From Pseudomonas cichorii (GTDB taxonomy: Bacteria; Pseudomonadota; Gammaproteobacteria; Pseudomonadales; Pseudomonadaceae): 64,000 nucleotides of DNA. Each line of letters starts with the position of its first letter. Position 1 is the first letter of the stretch. The stretch lies in the NCBI RefSeq assembly GCF_018343775.1, contig NZ_CP074349.1, positions 5,384,001-5,448,000 of the forward strand. Reading direction: 5' to 3'. Below the pieces are notes generated by a model. It saw only the letters and a program-made list of their open reading frames with translations. It ran no database searches and had not been told where the DNA came from. Below are positions 28,472 through 38,698 of this stretch, in pieces. A program made the translations under genes and the position numbers.

Positions 28472-29485
28472 ATGTCGGCGGTACGCATCGGTCCATATAC
28501 GTTACAGAACGGCTTGATCCTCGCCCCGATGGCGGGTGTCACCGACCAGCCTTTCCGGCAACTGTGCAGAGAACTCGGCGCAGGGCTTGTGGTGTCGGAG
28601 ATGGTCACCAGTGACATGAGCCTGTGGAACAGTCGCAAATCGCGTCTGCGCATGATCCACGAAGGTGATCCCGAGCCCCGCTCGGTCCAGATCGCCGGTG
28701 GCGATCCACAGATGCTCGCTCAGGCAGCGCGGGCCAATGTCGAACTGGGTGCCCAGATCATCGACATCAACATGGGCTGCCCGGCCAAGAAGGTCTGTAA
28801 CAAGGCCGCAGGTTCGGCGCTTCTGAAAGATGAAAAGCTGGTAAGCGAAATACTGCAGGCCGTGGTGGCCGCAGTCGATGTACCGGTGACCCTGAAGATC
28901 CGCACCGGCTGGGACCGCGATAACAAAAACGGCCTTACGGTCGCCAGAATCGCCGAGCAGGCCGGCATACAGGCGCTGGCGGTCCACGGGCGGACCCGTG
29001 CAGACCTTTACACCGGTGAAGCCGAGTACGACACCATCGCCGAAATCAAGCAGGCGATGTCGATTCCGGTGTTTGCCAATGGAGACATCGTTTCACCCGA
29101 GAAAGCCCGGTACGTGCTGCAGGCCACCGGAGCGGACGGGTTGTTGATTGGCCGGGCCGCCCAGGGGCGACCATGGATTTTTCGTGAAATAGATCACTAC
29201 CTGCGTACCGGCGAGAAACTGCCGGCGCTGCCGGTGAGTGAAGTGGAACGTATTCTGCTTGAACATCTGACAGCCCTGCACGCCTTCTATGGAGACGTGA
29301 TGGGCGTGCGCATTGCACGCAAGCATGTCGGTTGGTATCTCGCAACCTTGCCGGGCGCCAGGGAATTTCGCGCCCATTTCAATCGTTTGGAAGATACGGA
29401 AGCACAGTGCGCCAACGTCCGGGAGTTCTTGAGCCAAGGCTACAGGGGCCCGGATAACGAGAATAAAGAAGAGGTGGCTGCATGA
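28472..29485 (+). CDS. dusB: tRNA-dihydrouridine synthase DusB
   Basis: A 337-residue FMN enzyme that reduces uridine in the tRNA D-loop. Visible are the N-terminal [20 protein letters not shown], the active-site Cys103 in [18 protein letters not shown], and FMN/phosphate-binding [16 protein letters not shown] and [16 protein letters not shown]. It is the upstream gene of the classical dusB-fis operon; its stop overlaps the fis ATG by four bases. Confidence 0.96.
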   Translation: MSAVRIGPYTLQNGLILAPMAGVTDQPFRQLCRELGAGLVVSEMVTSDMSLWNSRKSRLRMIHEGDPEPRSVQIAGGDPQMLAQAARANVELGAQIIDINMGCPAKKVCNKAAGSALLKDEKLVSEILQAVVAAVDVPVTLKIRTGWDRDNKNGLTVARIAEQAGIQALAVHGRTRADLYTGEAEYDTIAEIKQAMSIPVFANGDIVSPEKARYVLQATGADGLLIGRAAQGRPWIFREIDHYLRTGEKLPALPVSEVERILLEHLTALHAFYGDVMGVRIARKHVGWYLATLPGAREFRAHFNRLEDTEAQCANVREFLSQGYRGPDNENKEEVAA

Positions 29486-29802
29486 CGATGATGACCGAGA
29501 CTTTAGTGAGTGGAACAACACCCGTGAGCGACAACGTCAATTTGAAACAGCACCTCAACACGCCGAGCGAAGAGGGCCAGACCCTGCGCGGCAGTGTAGA
29601 GAAGGCGCTGCACAATTATTTCGCCCACCTCGAAGGCGCTTCCGTCACTGACGTCTACAACCTGGTGTTGTCGGAAGTCGAGGCTCCGCTTCTCGAAAGC
29701 GTGATGAACTACGTCAAGGGCAACCAGACGAAGGCTTCCGAACTGCTGGGGCTCAATCGCGGCACGCTGCGCAAGAAACTCAAGCAGTACGACCTGCTTT
29801 AA
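29482..29802 (+). CDS. fis: DNA-binding protein Fis
   Basis: A 106-residue nucleoid protein. The C-terminal helix-turn-helix is intact ([20 protein letters not shown] then [11 protein letters not shown]), as is the dimerisation helix region ([20 protein letters not shown]). Fis bends DNA and regulates rRNA, tRNA and virulence genes with growth phase. The ATG overlaps the dusB stop, so translation is coupled. An intrinsic terminator follows the stop codon by about 15 bases. Confidence 0.96.
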   Translation: MTMMTETLVSGTTPVSDNVNLKQHLNTPSEEGQTLRGSVEKALHNYFAHLEGASVTDVYNLVLSEVEAPLLESVMNYVKGNQTKASELLGLNRGTLRKKLKQYDLL

Positions 29803-29817
29803 GCATTATTCAATACA

Positions 29818-29856
29818 GAAAAGGCGACCCACCTTGCACAGCGGTCGCCTTTTTTT
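29818..29856 (+). terminator. Intrinsic terminator after fis
   Basis: AGGCGACC (29822-29829) pairs with GGTCGCCT (29843-29850) and is followed directly by TTTTTT; the A-run before the stem extends the pairing. It ends the dusB-fis transcript 33 bases before purH. Confidence 0.88.
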
Positions 29857-29888
29857 GCTGACTTCCTTTGCTTTTGATGGAAATTGAA

Positions 29889-31490
29889 ATGACCGACCAG
29901 ACTACCCGCCTGCCGATCCGCCGCGCTTTGATCAGCGTTTCCGACAAGACAGGAATTCTCGAATTCGCACGCGAGCTTGAAGCGCTGGGCGTAGAGATTC
30001 TTTCGACTGGCGGTACTTTCAAGCTGCTGCAGGACAACGGTGTTGCAGCCGTGGAAGTAGCCGACTACACCGGTTTTGCCGAGATGATGGATGGCCGGGT
30101 CAAGACCCTGCACCCCAAGATCCACGGCGGCATCCTGGGTCGTCGCGGCATCGACGATGCAATCATGAACGAGCACGGCATCAAGCCGATCGATCTGGTT
30201 GCGGTCAACCTCTATCCGTTTGAAGCCACGGTTTCCAAGCCGGGCTGCGACCTGCCGACCGCCATCGAGAACATCGATATCGGCGGCCCGACCATGGTTC
30301 GCTCCGCTGCGAAGAACCACAAGGACGTCGCTATCGTGGTCAATGCCAGTGACTACGCTCAGGTCCTGGAAAACCTCAAGGCTGGCGGCCTGACCTACGC
30401 TCAGCGTTTCGACCTGATGCTCAAGGCCTTTGAACACACTGCCGCCTACGACGGCATGATCGCCAACTACCTGGGCAGCGTCGACCAGACTGCAGAAACC
30501 CTCAGCACCGAAGGCCGCAGCCAGTTCCCGCGTACCTTCAACACCCAGTTCGTCAAGGCGCAGGAAATGCGTTACGGCGAGAACCCGCACCAGAGCGCGG
30601 CGTTCTACGTTGAAGCCAAGCCTGCCGAAGTCGGCATCGCGACCGCTACCCAGCTGCAAGGCAAGGAACTGTCGTTCAACAACGTGGCCGACACCGATGC
30701 TGCACTGGAATGTGTCAAGAGCTTCGTCAAGCCGGCCTGCGTGATCGTCAAGCACGCCAACCCGTGCGGCGTTGCCGTCAGCCCCGAAGGCGGCATTCGC
30801 CAGGCCTACGAACTGGCCTACGCCACCGATACCGAATCCGCTTTTGGCGGGATCATCGCCTTCAACCGCGAGCTGGATGCCGAAACCGCCAAGGCCATCG
30901 TTGATCGTCAATTCGTCGAAGTCATCATCGCGCCAAGCGTCAGCGTTGAAGCTGCGGCAATCGTCTCCGCCAAAGCCAACGTTCGCCTGCTGACCACCGG
31001 TCAATGGGCTGCCGAACGTGGCGCGGCCTGGGACTACAAACGCGTCAATGGCGGCCTGCTGGTACAAAGCCGCGACATCGGCATGATCACCTCTGCCGAC
31101 CTCAAGATCGTCACCCAGCGCGCACCGACCGAACACGAAGTACACGACCTGATCTTCGCCTGGAAAGTCGCCAAGTACGTCAAGTCCAACGCCATCGTCT
31201 ACGCCAAGAACCGCCAGACCATCGGTGTCGGCGCCGGCCAGATGAGCCGCGTTAACTCTGCACGTATCGCCGCCATCAAGGCCGAGCACGCAGGCCTGCA
31301 GGTTCAGGGCGCGGTCATGGCTTCCGACGCCTTCTTCCCGTTCCGCGACGGCATCGACAATGCCGCCAAGGCCGGCATCACTGCCGTCATCCAGCCAGGC
31401 GGCTCGATGCGCGACAACGAAGTGATTGCGGCAGCAGACGAAGCGGGCATTGCGATGGTTTTCACCGGAATGCGCCATTTCAGGCACTGA
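29889..31490 (+). CDS. purH: Bifunctional AICAR formyltransferase / IMP cyclohydrolase
   Basis: A 533-residue enzyme for the last two steps of de novo IMP synthesis. The N-terminal MGS-like cyclohydrolase domain shows [34 protein letters not shown] and [18 protein letters not shown]. The C-terminal AICAR transformylase domain shows [43 protein letters not shown] and [18 protein letters not shown]. The ATG at 29889 is chosen over the in-frame 29868. purD follows after a repeat-filled gap. Confidence 0.97.
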   Translation: MTDQTTRLPIRRALISVSDKTGILEFARELEALGVEILSTGGTFKLLQDNGVAAVEVADYTGFAEMMDGRVKTLHPKIHGGILGRRGIDDAIMNEHGIKPIDLVAVNLYPFEATVSKPGCDLPTAIENIDIGGPTMVRSAAKNHKDVAIVVNASDYAQVLENLKAGGLTYAQRFDLMLKAFEHTAAYDGMIANYLGSVDQTAETLSTEGRSQFPRTFNTQFVKAQEMRYGENPHQSAAFYVEAKPAEVGIATATQLQGKELSFNNVADTDAALECVKSFVKPACVIVKHANPCGVAVSPEGGIRQAYELAYATDTESAFGGIIAFNRELDAETAKAIVDRQFVEVIIAPSVSVEAAAIVSAKANVRLLTTGQWAAERGAAWDYKRVNGGLLVQSRDIGMITSADLKIVTQRAPTEHEVHDLIFAWKVAKYVKSNAIVYAKNRQTIGVGAGQMSRVNSARIAAIKAEHAGLQVQGAVMASDAFFPFRDGIDNAAKAGITAVIQPGGSMRDNEVIAAADEAGIAMVFTGMRHFRH

Positions 31491-31502
31491 TTGCAGTTTT
31501 GA

Positions 31503-31636
31503 GCCTAAAGCTGCAAGCGACAAGAAAGAGCGGATTGCACCGCTCTTTCTTGATGCGGCAGCTCCATTTTTCAAAGCCATAAGCTGTAGTTCGAGAGCTG
31601 CGCGATCAGCCTTTACTTGCAGCTTGTAGCTTTCTC
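31503..31636. repeat. Dispersed repeat family R1, copy 1 (purH-purD gap)
   Basis: The gap contains AAGCTGCAAGCGACAAGAAA at its left and CTTGCAGCTTGTAGCTTTC at its right, inverted relative to each other, with a small internal hairpin AAGAAAGAGCGG/CCGCTCTTTCTT. The same words recur in the urtD-urtE and ureB-ureC gaps. Confidence 0.75.
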
Positions 31637-31654
31637 CGAAGGAGACTTTCACTT

Positions 31655-32950
31655 ATGAACGTATTGATTATCGGCAGCGGCGGTCGTGAACACGCTCTGG
31701 CCTGGAAAGTGGCTCAGGACCCGCGGGTCGAGAAGGTTTTCGTCGCGCCGGGCAACGCCGGTACGGCCATCGAAGCCAAGTGCGAGAACGTCGCCATCGA
31801 CGTGCTGGCTCTTGAGCAACTGGCCGACTTCGCCGAGAAGAACGTGTCCCTGACCATCGTCGGTCCGGAAGTCCCGCTGGTCGCAGGCGTTGTGGATCTG
31901 TTCCGCAGCCGTGGCCTGGACTGCTTCGGCCCGACGGCTGGCGCCGCTCAGCTTGAAGGCTCCAAGGCGTTCACCAAGGACTTCCTGGCTCGCCACAAGA
32001 TCCCGACCGCCGACTACCAGAACTTCACCGAGATCGAGCCTGCACTGGCTTACCTGCGTGAAAAAGGCGCTCCGATCGTCATCAAGGCTGACGGCCTGGC
32101 TGCCGGTAAAGGCGTGATCGTTGCCATGACGCTGGCCGAAGCCGAAGACGCCGTGCGCGACATGCTGGCTGGCAATGCCTTTGGCGAAGCCGGTTCGCGG
32201 GTCGTGATCGAAGAGTTTCTGGACGGCGAAGAAGCCAGCTTCATCGTGATGGTCGATGGCAAGAATGTCCTGCCAATGGCCACCAGCCAGGACCACAAGC
32301 GCGTCGGCGACGGCGACAGCGGTCCGAACACCGGCGGCATGGGTGCTTACTCCCCCGCGCCTGTGGTGACTGCCGAAGTTCACCAGCGCGTCATGGATCT
32401 GGTCATCTGGCCAACTGTTCGTGGCATGGCAGAAGAAGGCAACGTTTATACCGGTTTCCTCTATGCTGGTCTGATGATCGACAAGGCGGGCAACCCGAAA
32501 GTCATCGAGTTCAACTGCCGCTTCGGCGACCCGGAAACCCAGCCTGTCATGTTGCGCCTGCAATCTAGCCTGGTGCTGCTGGTCGAAGCTGCGCTGGCAC
32601 AGGCACTGGACAAGGTCGAGGCACAATGGGACCCTCGTCCAAGTCTGGGCATCGTTCTGGCTGCCGGTGGTTACCCTGGCGATTACGCCAAAGGCGCCGC
32701 GATCGAAGGTCTGGATGCTGCGGCACAACTGCCGGGCAAGGTCTTCCATGCAGGCACAGCACTCAAGGACGAGCGTGTCGTCACCAGCGGCGGTCGCGTA
32801 TTGTGCGCAACCGCTCTGGGCGAAACAGTCGGCAAGGCACAGGAAAATGCCTATGCCCTGGCTGCAAGGATTGATTGGGAAGGTTGCTTCTACCGCAAGG
32901 ACATTGGCTACCGTGCCATTGCCCGTGAGCGTGGTGAGAGTCAGGAGTAA
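31655..32950 (+). CDS. purD: Phosphoribosylamine-glycine ligase
   Basis: A 431-residue ATP-grasp enzyme that makes glycinamide ribonucleotide in purine synthesis. Motifs include MNVLIIGSGGREHALAWKV, VGPEVPLVAGVVDLFR, FTKDFLARHKIPTADY, VIKADGLAAGKGVIVA, ATSQDHKRVGDGDSGPNTGG and VIEFNCRFGDPETQ. Start has AAGGAGA upstream. It lies with purH, as is usual in pseudomonads, though the two are separated by a repeat. Confidence 0.97.
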   Translation: MNVLIIGSGGREHALAWKVAQDPRVEKVFVAPGNAGTAIEAKCENVAIDVLALEQLADFAEKNVSLTIVGPEVPLVAGVVDLFRSRGLDCFGPTAGAAQLEGSKAFTKDFLARHKIPTADYQNFTEIEPALAYLREKGAPIVIKADGLAAGKGVIVAMTLAEAEDAVRDMLAGNAFGEAGSRVVIEEFLDGEEASFIVMVDGKNVLPMATSQDHKRVGDGDSGPNTGGMGAYSPAPVVTAEVHQRVMDLVIWPTVRGMAEEGNVYTGFLYAGLMIDKAGNPKVIEFNCRFGDPETQPVMLRLQSSLVLLVEAALAQALDKVEAQWDPRPSLGIVLAAGGYPGDYAKGAAIEGLDAAAQLPGKVFHAGTALKDERVVTSGGRVLCATALGETVGKAQENAYALAARIDWEGCFYRKDIGYRAIARERGESQE

Positions 32951-32958
32951 GTCTACCG

Positions 32959-32985
32959 GACCAGCCCCTGACAAGGGGGCTGGTC
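32959..32985 (+). terminator. Hairpin after purD (probable terminator)
   Basis: GACCAGCCCC pairs with GGGGCTGGTC around a seven-base loop, nine bases after the purD stop. The T-tract downstream is weak, so termination may be partial. Confidence 0.6.
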
Positions 32986-33041
32986 GGTTGCTCCGGCACT
33001 GCGCACTGTTATCAGGCATTCACTCAGGAAGGGATATCACC

Positions 33042-35828
33042 GTGCGCTGGCTCAGGATTGCCATAGTTTCAACAGCCGGACTACTGTCCTTGCTCTTCAT
33101 GCTCACGGCCAAGGCCGAGCATGGCGCTGGGTGGTCCACGCTGCTCGACGAACAGGCAAGCCTGCAACTGAACGATATCCGCTCGGCCCGCTACCAGAAC
33201 CAGTTCAGCCCCATCGACCTTGAACGGGTCACGGCAGCCGACCGCGACAGCGCGTTATGGCTGCACTACCGGGTACCTCCTACCCGACACGAACAACTGA
33301 TACGCATCTTCGCGCCAGACCTGGCCAGCGGAGACCTGTACATCATCGAAGGCGAAAAGCTGGTCGACCACCTGCGCACCGGTAACGATGTGCCCAAGCA
33401 GGATCAGCGACTGCCCTCCAACGATTTCCTGCTCCCCGTCCCGCAAAGCGATGTCCCGCTGGACCTGTACCTGCGACTCGTCTCGACCCAGAAACTGCGC
33501 CCCAGCATCACGCTGCAACCGGCGATAGCCAGCGCGGCCGACGAGCGCGAACCTTTCCTGTTCGGCCTGCTGTTCGGCGCGCTGATCATGCTGATCATCC
33601 AGAACCTCACGCGCTACTGGCACACCAAGTCGCGCAGCAACCTGTGGCTGGCCGCCTGTGAAACCCTGCTGGCATTGAGCGCGTTCCTGCTGCTCAACCT
33701 GATCGACATGGCCAAGACCTGGCATATCGCGCAAACGCCGGGGGCCCACGTTGCGCTGTTGCTCGCCGCCGTGGCCGGCCTGTTCTACACCTACTGCTTC
33801 TTCGTGCATCGAGGTATCAAGGTACTCGACCGACTGATGCAGGTCGATGCCGTGCTCATGGGCACCGGCGTGCTGCTGGTACTGCTGTTCGATAGCGTTC
33901 CACTCAACGTCATGACCTTCCTGCTGGTTTCCCTGACCACGCTGAGCATCCTGACGGTATCGGTCTGGCACTGGCAGAAAGGCTACCGTCCGGCGCGGAC
34001 GTTCGTGGCCTCGATGATCCTCTTCAACCTCGGTTATCTGGTGATCGTGCCGGGTCTGTTGTGGCTGAGCCTGATCCCGCCGCAATGGCTGATCCTCGCC
34101 CTGCTGGGGGTTTTCTGTATCTGCGGCCTGCTGATGAGCATCGCGCTCAACGAACGCTCGCGCAGCATTACCGAAGACAAGTTCAGCCTGAGCCGCGATC
34201 AGGCCGCCAGCACGGCGGAAGTCAACGCCAAGGCCGAGTTCCTGGCCAAGATCAGCCACGAAATCCGCACGCCCATGAACGGCGTGCTCGGCATGACCGA
34301 ACTGCTGCTGGATACCCCGCTTTCGGTCAAGCAGCGCGACTATGTGGAAACCATCCACAGCGCAGGCAACGAACTGCTGACGCTGATCAACGAGATCCTT
34401 GATATCTCCAAGCTCGAGTCGGGCCAGATCGAACTCGATGACGTGCAATTCGATATCAGTGCCCTCATCGAGGACTGCCTCAACATATTCCGCGCCAAGG
34501 CCGAACAGCAGAACGTCGAACTGATCAGCCTGATCCATCCCCAGGTGCCGCGAGTCATCAGTGGCGACCCGACACGTCTGCGCCAGACGCTGCTGAGCCT
34601 GCTGGAAAACGCGCTGAAGAAAACCGAAGAAGGCGAAATCCTGCTGGCGGTCGCGCTTGACTCCAAGCCCGGCAAACATCGCGTACGCATCTCGGTACAG
34701 GACAGTGGCATGCCGTTGTCTGCGGAAGAGCGCGATGCCTTGATGCACACCGAACTGCACAGCAAGCACTTCCTGACCAGCAACAAGCTCGGTGGCCACC
34801 TGGGGCTGGTCATTGCGCGCCGGCTGACAGAGCTGATGGATGGCGAGTTCGGTATCCAGAACGGCCACACTCAAGGCACCACACTCTGGCTGAGCCTGCC
34901 ACTGGACGCCAAGCTGCTGGAGCAGCCGACCACCGATCTGGACGGCCCGCTCAAGGATGCTCGCGTGCTGGTGGTTGATGACAACGATACCTGCCGCAAA
35001 GTGCTGGTGCAGCAGTGCAGCGCCTGGGGCCTGAACGTCAGTGCCGTGCCGTCCGGCAAGGAAGCGCTGGCGTTGCTGCGAACCAAGGCGAACTTGCGCG
35101 ACTATTTCGATGTGGTACTGCTCGATCAGAACATGCCCGGCATGAGCGGCATGCAACTGGCGGCCAAGATCAAGGAAGACCCGAGCCTCAATCACGACAT
35201 CCTGTTGATCATGCTCACCGGTATCAGCAACGCGCCCAGCAAGATCATCGCCCGCAATGCCGGCATCAAGCGCATTCTGGCCAAACCGGTGGCTGGCTAT
35301 ACGCTCAAGACCACGCTGGCAGACGAACTGACTCAACTGAACAAGGGTGTCGTTCCGCTTTCGTCGCAGCCTGCCTTGAACACGCCGGTCAGCGTGCCCG
35401 GCGACTTCCGTATTCTGGTAGCCGAAGACAACACCATCTCGACCAAGGTCATTCGCGGCATGCTCGGCAAACTCAACCTGCGCCCTGACACTGCCAGCAA
35501 CGGCGAAGAGGCGCTGCGAGCCATGAAGGCACAGCGTTACGACCTGGTGCTCATGGACTGTGAAATGCCAATCCTCGATGGCTTCTCGGCCACCGAGCAA
35601 CTGCGGGCCTGGGAAGTGGGCAACCAGCGGGTGCGTACTCCGGTAGTAGCCCTGACGGCGCACATTCTGACCGAACACAAGGATCGTGCCCGTCAGGCGG
35701 GTATGGACGGGCATATGGCAAAACCCATCGAGTTGTCGCAGTTGAGGGAGTTGATCGAATACTGGGTCGAACAGCGTGAGGCAACCCGCACCCTGACGTC
35801 TAATGGCAACCTCTACCAGCAGAACTGA
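33042..35828 (+). CDS. retS: Hybrid sensor kinase RetS
   Basis: A 928-residue hybrid kinase. It has a signal/first membrane segment ([16 protein letters not shown]), a periplasmic 7TMR-DISMED2 domain (about 40-170), seven membrane helices (about 180-370), HisKA with His406 ([12 protein letters not shown]), HATPase (about 500-625), and two receiver domains with Asp695 ([11 protein letters not shown]) and Asp839 ([11 protein letters not shown]). In P. aeruginosa RetS binds GacS and blocks it, shifting from biofilm and T6SS towards motility and T3SS; residue spacing matches that protein. GTG at 33042 with AGGAAGGGA is the start; the much longer frame to 32667 runs inside purD and is rejected. 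Confidence 0.95.
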   Translation: MRWLRIAIVSTAGLLSLLFMLTAKAEHGAGWSTLLDEQASLQLNDIRSARYQNQFSPIDLERVTAADRDSALWLHYRVPPTRHEQLIRIFAPDLASGDLYIIEGEKLVDHLRTGNDVPKQDQRLPSNDFLLPVPQSDVPLDLYLRLVSTQKLRPSITLQPAIASAADEREPFLFGLLFGALIMLIIQNLTRYWHTKSRSNLWLAACETLLALSAFLLLNLIDMAKTWHIAQTPGAHVALLLAAVAGLFYTYCFFVHRGIKVLDRLMQVDAVLMGTGVLLVLLFDSVPLNVMTFLLVSLTTLSILTVSVWHWQKGYRPARTFVASMILFNLGYLVIVPGLLWLSLIPPQWLILALLGVFCICGLLMSIALNERSRSITEDKFSLSRDQAASTAEVNAKAEFLAKISHEIRTPMNGVLGMTELLLDTPLSVKQRDYVETIHSAGNELLTLINEILDISKLESGQIELDDVQFDISALIEDCLNIFRAKAEQQNVELISLIHPQVPRVISGDPTRLRQTLLSLLENALKKTEEGEILLAVALDSKPGKHRVRISVQDSGMPLSAEERDALMHTELHSKHFLTSNKLGGHLGLVIARRLTELMDGEFGIQNGHTQGTTLWLSLPLDAKLLEQPTTDLDGPLKDARVLVVDDNDTCRKVLVQQCSAWGLNVSAVPSGKEALALLRTKANLRDYFDVVLLDQNMPGMSGMQLAAKIKEDPSLNHDILLIMLTGISNAPSKIIARNAGIKRILAKPVAGYTLKTTLADELTQLNKGVVPLSSQPALNTPVSVPGDFRILVAEDNTISTKVIRGMLGKLNLRPDTASNGEEALRAMKAQRYDLVLMDCEMPILDGFSATEQLRAWEVGNQRVRTPVVALTAHILTEHKDRARQAGMDGHMAKPIELSQLRELIEYWVEQREATRTLTSNGNLYQQN

Positions 35829-35867
35829 CGGGCCATGACAAAGCCTTTCCCCAAGTGAGCCAAGACC

Positions 35868-36464
35868 ATGCTTCATGTGCTATTCAGCGTTTATCTGAAG
35901 ATGCTGGTGCTCTATAGCCCTTTTTTCGTACTTTCCTGCTTCATCAGCCTGACCCGTGGCCACTCACGCAAGGAGCAGCGGCGTCTGGCGTGGAAAGTCG
36001 CGCTGGCGACGCTGATTTCCAGCGTGCTGCTCTATCTGTTCGGCCGGGTGATCTTCGATGTATTCGGCATCACCGTGGATGCATTCCGGATTGGCGCAGG
36101 CAGCGTGCTGTTCATTTCGGCGCTGGGCATGGCGCAAGGCAAATCGGCGGTACAGACCGATAACATCCAGCAGGATGTCACCATCGTCCCGCTGACCATC
36201 CCGATCACCGTAGGCCCGGGCACCATCGGTGCGCTGCTGGTCATGGGGGTCAGCCAGCCTCATTGGGATGACAAACTCACTGCCATCCTGAGTATTGCCC
36301 TGGCCAGCTTCAGCGTTGGTGTCGTTCTGTATCTGTCGGACCGAATCGAACGCATCCTCGGTGACCAGGGCCTGCAGATTGTCAGCCGTCTGATGGGGTT
36401 GTTCGTCTGTGCCCTGGCAGCGCAAATCATTTTCACCGGGGTCAAAGGGTATCTGGTGCCCTGA
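35868..36464 (+). CDS. MarC/UPF0056 family integral membrane protein
   Basis: A 198-residue protein with six predicted membrane segments and the MarC-family pattern: LYSPFFVLSCFISLTRGHS near the start, then FGITVDAFRIGAGSVLFISA and IVPLTIPITVGPGTIGALLV, the last being the most characteristic block. The function of MarC proteins is not established (the family is not responsible for the mar phenotype). It follows retS by 39 bases, and its end lies four bases from the convergent end of the first unknown paralogue. Confidence 0.85.
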   Translation: MLHVLFSVYLKMLVLYSPFFVLSCFISLTRGHSRKEQRRLAWKVALATLISSVLLYLFGRVIFDVFGITVDAFRIGAGSVLFISALGMAQGKSAVQTDNIQQDVTIVPLTIPITVGPGTIGALLVMGVSQPHWDDKLTAILSIALASFSVGVVLYLSDRIERILGDQGLQIVSRLMGLFVCALAAQIIFTGVKGYLVP

Positions 36465-36468
36465 TACT

Positions 36469-37128
36469 TCAGAGCGGAATGCGCTTGATACGCTCCGCTC
36501 CCCTGTCCTGTAACTCCTTTCGCACACGGTCGCGATTTAAAGCGTATTGGGTATTGTCGAAGACGAAGCCGCCACCCTTGAGCAACAACTTCATTTCATA
36601 GCTGAGCGGCCACATGGGAATCTTCGAAATCCATGAATACCAGGGCTTGGGTTTGGTAAGACTGAGCATTTGCAGCCCACAGATCACAATGTGGATCTGC
36701 CCGGACTCGCGCTTCTCGCAAGGTACCATCTGAAAGCTTTCGGAGCGCCCCACACTGAACCAGCTGCTGAAGAAAACCTTCGCATGCTCGCTATTGAACA
36801 TGTCCTGCAGCGAGGATTTCGCCAGCTCAGCGAGCCGGGGAGAAGTAATACGCGCCACCAGCAGCGCGGCCTGGCTCTGAAAATCCTTGGGTTTCTTGAA
36901 TACCGCAGATTTCTGATCAATGGCCGATGTGCGTGAAAGCCCACACACTACCAACTTCTGCTGGTAAGCATTGATCCAGCCATCCCAGTTTTTCTTGCGA
37001 TCAAAAGCATCGAAAGCACACAGCTCGGCCAGTAACAGGCAATCCTGAATATCCGCCCGCTCCTGCGCATCAAAGCCAGGCAGGAAAGAAACCAGATTAT
37101 TGGCCATCAACAGAGAGTTTGAACTCAT
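36469..37128 (-). CDS. Unknown protein, paralogue 4 of a four-gene family
   Basis: A 219-residue soluble protein of a family I do not recognise. The N-terminal block (residues 8-63) reads MANNLVSFLPGFDAQERADI then QDCLLLAELCAFDAF and WINAYQQKLVVCG. The C-terminal block holds SFQMVPCEKRESGQIHIVICGL and FVFDNTQYALNRDRVRKEL. Both blocks align by eye with paralogue 1 (39010-39657); the N-terminal block is shared with all four. There is no signal peptide or membrane segment. Its ATG overlaps the stop of paralogue 3 (ATGA), so the two are co-translated. It could be a structural or secreted protein; no catalytic motif is visible. Confidence 0.8.
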   Translation of the reverse strand: MSSNSLLMANNLVSFLPGFDAQERADIQDCLLLAELCAFDAFDRKKNWDGWINAYQQKLVVCGLSRTSAIDQKSAVFKKPKDFQSQAALLVARITSPRLAELAKSSLQDMFNSEHAKVFFSSWFSVGRSESFQMVPCEKRESGQIHIVICGLQMLSLTKPKPWYSWISKIPMWPLSYEMKLLLKGGGFVFDNTQYALNRDRVRKELQDRGAERIKRIPL

Positions 37129-37847
37129 GGCTCGTCCCCCTCCAGACCGACAATCAACTCGTCGCGTCTGACACCCAGCCTGGCGACCAGATCCTTTCTG
37201 AAATAACCGAAACCATGTTCATCCAGCTCGGCGGAGACATATGCGATCTCCAGGCTCTTCACGTTGCTCAATTCGGCAAACAACTGCGCAAGCGACTGCT
37301 CACCTGCGGGTGGCGTACTTTTGAACGAGAGAATAATCAGATTGACCACCGGCTCGACATCGACGAACGCCAGTTGCAGGATGACCGAGCAATCCTGCTG
37401 GCCTGGTGCGTCCGGCTCCGTGGCCGACTCAGGGAGCACCAGAACCGGCAGACACTGCGTCGTTTGCTCCGCCAACAAGGCCGTGACGGCCTTCTTTTCG
37501 GTGCCATCCGCAGAGCGTTTCAAGATGCACTCTGCACGCTCGATAAGTGGCAAAGGCACGCGCTTGGACAGCTTTTCCCTAACGTAGGCCCACAGTGAAC
37601 CTGTGTACTCCAGAGGCGCATCCTGCACTTCGCGGTAAACGATATTGCAGCGAAACCGGGTCAGCGCATTGAGATAGGTCTGACGCCATTCGACAGGCTC
37701 GGCAAACTTTTCATGCTTGGCCGAAGCGGCCAACTGGCTATACAGGCTGCAGTCCAGCACATCCGCCTTAAATGAAGGGGAGACGCCGCTGGAAAAAAAG
37801 AACAGGCTGCCTGCATTGATATAACTCTGCTGCATTCCTTTGCACAT
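37125..37847 (-). CDS. Unknown protein, paralogue 3 of a four-gene family
   Basis: A 240-residue soluble protein. The N-terminal block (about 10-67: INAGSLFFFSSGVSPSFKAD, VLDCSLYSQLAASAKHEKF, WRQTYLNALTRFR) matches the other three members in spacing and hydrophobic pattern. The middle contains RVPLPLIERAECILKRSAD and VLVLPESATEPDAPGQQ. The C-terminal block (VNLIILSFKS, then GFGYFRKDLVARLGVRRDEL) is a diverged version of the SWI...EM..RLGG segment of paralogue 1. GGGAG precedes the ATG. It is the first gene after the terminator that follows paralogue 2. Confidence 0.78.
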   Translation of the reverse strand: MCKGMQQSYINAGSLFFFSSGVSPSFKADVLDCSLYSQLAASAKHEKFAEPVEWRQTYLNALTRFRCNIVYREVQDAPLEYTGSLWAYVREKLSKRVPLPLIERAECILKRSADGTEKKAVTALLAEQTTQCLPVLVLPESATEPDAPGQQDCSVILQLAFVDVEPVVNLIILSFKSTPPAGEQSLAQLFAELSNVKSLEIAYVSAELDEHGFGYFRKDLVARLGVRRDELIVGLEGDEP

Positions 37848-37870
37848 AAGACTCCCTCACTACGCTCATC

Positions 37871-37896
37871 AAAAAAAGCCGCGGCGAACCGCGGCT
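37871..37896 (-). terminator. Strong intrinsic terminator between paralogues 2 and 3
   Basis: Read on the minus strand, AGCCGCGG-TTCG-CCGCGGCT is a perfect eight-base-pair stem with a stable TTCG tetraloop followed by TTTTTTT. It lies 10 bases past the stop of paralogue 2 and 24 bases before the ATG of paralogue 3, so expression of paralogues 3 and 4 depends on read-through or a promoter overlapping this short gap. Confidence 0.9.
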
Positions 37897-37906
37897 CAAC
37901 AACACA

Positions 37907-38698
37907 TCAGATCTCGAATTCAGCCAGGGCAGATCGGGCATTTGCCGTCAGCTTCGCCTCAACCTCACCCTTTACCCGCGCATAATGCTGAGGGTTGAGG
38001 ACCAGATTGTTCTCGGCACGCTTGATGCGAACAGAAGCATTGTTCCACTCCCAGAACAGCACGTTGGTGATGTCTTGAGACGTGACAAAGTTCACTGCAC
38101 CCATGGCCATGACCACTTCACCATCACTGGACTCGGCGGCAGACGCGATAGCGAATTTGGCACTTTTGTGGGTTTTGCTTGAGTTCTCGAACAAGCGAAG
38201 TGGCTTGTCACTGGACTGCAGAGCCTTGACGGTGTCCTTGGCGACCTTGAGCAGTAATACAGAGGTCGGACCCGGTACTGTCATGGCAAAGATGGCCGAT
38301 TCCAGAATCTTCAGTGCTTCCTGCTCCATGGTGAAACGCGTATTGCTGCTTCGATAGTCCGAAAGCTCTTTGGACTGAGAGAACCAGCCGCAGTAACCCA
38401 GCACCTTGGTGAAGGTTTCATACCACTGCACGGCATTTTCATTGTTGTCGCGGTACTTCTTGCTGGCGGCCAGCGAAGCGAGCAGAACACTGTCCTTGAG
38501 AATCTGTTTGTTCTCTTTCGACATGCCGGAAACGATAGAGACAACGGTATCGCCGGCAACCAGTGCACCAGGATTTTTCTCATCCACTTCCATAAGGCCC
38601 AAAGACTTCCGCTTGTTATCGACATGTTCCTGATGACCACAGTCACCCAAGTCACAGTTAGCGATTTCGATTTTGCTTTCTTCAACTTTATCAAACAT
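37907..38698 (-). CDS. Unknown protein, paralogue 2 of a four-gene family (longest member)
   Basis: A 263-residue protein. The start at 38698 has AAGGAATTTAAAA immediately upstream; the in-frame start at 38821 would add 41 residues with no such site. It has an extra N-terminal segment of 45 residues with Cys15, Cys20, His22 and His25 (NCDLGDCGHQEH), then the shared family block at 46-106 (ALVAGDTVVSIVSGMSKENK, LLASLAASKKY, QWYETFTKVLGYCG). The C-terminal part KFAIASAAESSDGEVVMAMG and FWEWNNASVRIKRAEN aligns with the end of paralogues 1 and 4. It has a good ribosome binding site and its own terminator, which suggests strong expression. Function unknown. Confidence 0.78.
   Translation of the reverse strand: MFDKVEESKIEIANCDLGDCGHQEHVDNKRKSLGLMEVDEKNPGALVAGDTVVSIVSGMSKENKQILKDSVLLASLAASKKYRDNNENAVQWYETFTKVLGYCGWFSQSKELSDYRSSNTRFTMEQEALKILESAIFAMTVPGPTSVLLLKVAKDTVKALQSSDKPLRLFENSSKTHKSAKFAIASAAESSDGEVVMAMGAVNFVTSQDITNVLFWEWNNASVRIKRAENNLVLNPQHYARVKGEVEAKLTANARSALAEFEI

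Noticed and set aside
30199..30393. Short frames inside purH and other core genes
   Set aside because: Alternate-frame shadows of strongly conserved coding sequence.
32667..33041. N-terminal extension of retS into purD
   Set aside because: It would encode unrelated residues inside purD; the GTG at 33042 has a proper ribosome binding site and starts at the signal segment.
33255..35876. 873-residue minus-strand open frame opposite retS
   Set aside because: It is the antisense of a well conserved gene. Its composition (rich in Gln, His, Arg) is typical of antisense frames in GC-rich DNA.
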